Shown here in pieces: positions 4,924 through 5,691 of a stretch of 5,691 bases of DNA. The stretch spans positions 1-5,691 of the forward strand of contig WRCJ01000087.1 in assembly GCA_009784085.1 (NCBI GenBank), given 5' to 3'. The stretch's first letter is position 1, and every line of letters begins with the position of its first letter. The DNA comes from Oscillospiraceae bacterium. Its GTDB lineage: Bacteria > Bacillota > Clostridia > Oscillospirales > UBA929. The position numbers and the translations under genes were made by a program. The notes under the pieces are model-generated. The model ran no database searches. It was not told where the DNA came from and saw nothing but the letters and a program-made list of their open reading frames with translations.

Positions 4924-5691
4924 CCCGACGCGGCGCCTAGCCCCGCCAACGCCGCGTCCAACTTGTCCAGGAACACCTCCGTCGCCTTGACGAAGGGGCT
5001 GTGTCCGTTTTTGACGAGTTCCAGGTTTCCCTCTTTGGCCGCCTTCTCGAGTTGCTCGGCGGCCAACCCGGTTTCCTGGGCGCAGACGCCGTAGCTGGAA
5101 CCCTTGACCCCATGGACAACAATGGCGTAGTCCTTCAAATTCTCCGCCGCCAGGTTTTCCCTCATGCTGACGAGGAGGGGGCGCGTATTCGCGGTGTAGG
5201 ATTGCAGGACGGAGATATAGGACTCCTCATCGTATCCAAAACGTTCCAAGCCCCTGTGTATGTCCAGCCCCGAAATGGCTACGATGTCCAGAAGCGACCG
5301 ATTCGGCAGTGGGTGCTCTGTGCGCCCGCTGCCGCTATTTCGTTGCTGCCCGGCCTCTTCGGGCGGTTGCCTGTCAACCCTGTCGACGCCCAGCCCTTTT
5401 TTCAGGCCCTTGTCCCTGACCCAACGGCGGAGTATGGAATCCAGCTTCATGATATCGATCGGCTTGGAAATAAACGCCTGAAACCCTGCTTCTAGGAACA
5501 TCTCCTCGTTGCCGACAATGGCGTTCGCCGTGAGCATGATGATCGGGATGTTCCGGGTGTACTCTGTCCCGATTTCCTGCCGGATGATCCGCGCCGCCTC
5601 GACGCCGTCCATGCCGGGCATCATGTGATCCATGAAAATAGCGTCATAATGCCGGCCGCCCGACCTGATCATGTCGATGGCCTGCTGGCCG
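4902..5691 (-). CDS. Hybrid sensor histidine kinase/response regulator, C-terminal receiver and Hpt domains (5' end outside window)
   Basis: The frame is open through the right edge, so only the C-terminal 262 or so residues are seen. Counting from the Met codon at 5672-5670, which is inside the receiver and not a real start, the phosphoacceptor is Asp15 in FMDHMMPGMDG, with conserved Thr48 (MLTAN) and Lys70 (ISKP). The receiver ends near residue 87. A polar linker (about 88-125) leads to a histidine phosphotransfer domain with His188 in VHGVKGSSYGV and the helix GLAAEQLEKAAKEGN. Receiver plus Hpt at the end of a protein is typical of multi-step phosphorelay hybrid kinases; sensor and kinase domains should lie to the right. 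A receiver-Hpt protein without kinase cannot be excluded. The input signal and target are unknown. The gene converges on ispH-rpsA with 46 nt between stop codons and appears unrelated to that operon. Confidence 0.9.
   Translation of the reverse strand, partial: GQQAIDMIRSGGRHYDAIFMDHMMPGMDGVEAARIIRQEIGTEYTRNIPIIMLTANAIVGNEEMFLEAGFQAFISKPIDIMKLDSILRRWVRDKGLKKGLGVDRVDRQPPEEAGQQRNSGSGRTEHPLPNRSLLDIVAISGLDIHRGLERFGYDEESYISVLQSYTANTRPLLVSMRENLAAENLKDYAIVVHGVKGSSYGVCAQETGLAAEQLEKAAKEGNLELVKNGHSPFVKATEVFLDKLDAALAGLGAASGGFPPAG

Noticed and set aside
4635..4940. Proline-rich + strand frame (PPSPPSPP...) over the S1 tail
   Set aside because: It is a frame-shifted reading of the Ala/Pro/Glu repeat. The composition follows from the repeat and nothing else supports a gene.
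5001..5495. + strand frame of 164 codons opposite the kinase
   Set aside because: The minus strand here encodes clear receiver and Hpt motifs with their catalytic residues; this frame is a shadow.

Overview
The window is GC-rich (roughly 60-65% by eye) and reads as a bacterial core-gene cluster from the Bacillota, most likely Clostridia or Negativicutes. The basis is gene order and one gene fusion. A HI0933/BaiN-type flavoprotein, a HutP-like protein, cytidylate kinase (cmk), a PlsC-type acyltransferase and an IspH-ribosomal protein S1 fusion lie in a row on the + strand. That order and the fused ispH-rpsA gene are known from anaerobic Bacillota. Genus cannot be told from this sequence.

Layout. 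3-665 (+) is the C-terminal half of an FAD-dependent oxidoreductase that begins before the window. 691-1107 (+) is a small HutP-family protein. 1112-1804 (+) is cmk. 1777-2382 (+) is plsC-like and overlaps cmk by 28 nt. 2366-4855 (+) is the ispH-rpsA fusion and overlaps plsC by 17 nt. With gaps of 25 and 4 nt and then two overlaps, the five genes look like one transcription unit with translational coupling. They combine nucleotide supply (CMP/dCMP phosphorylation), phospholipid synthesis (phosphatidic acid formation), the last step of the MEP isoprenoid pathway and translation (S1). After a 46-nt gap, 4902-5691 (-) is the C-terminal end (receiver plus Hpt) of a convergent hybrid sensor kinase that begins beyond the right edge.

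No mobile element, CRISPR array, tRNA or rRNA was seen, and no stretch above 300 nt lacks a gene. No clearly new system is present. The most interesting signals are in and around the fusion gene. A perfect GAGGAGG Shine-Dalgarno sequence precedes an in-frame ATG exactly at the IspH/S1 junction, which could yield free S1. About 250 nt upstream of that ATG is a sharp 70-nt AT-rich island (16 G+C of 70) with a promoter-like sequence. A six-copy 18-nt repeat forms the linker, and a long Asp-rich then Ala/Pro/Glu tail ends in a Lys/Arg cluster. The HutP-like protein seems to lack the metal-binding histidines of Bacillus HutP. Short tandem duplications lie at two gene junctions.
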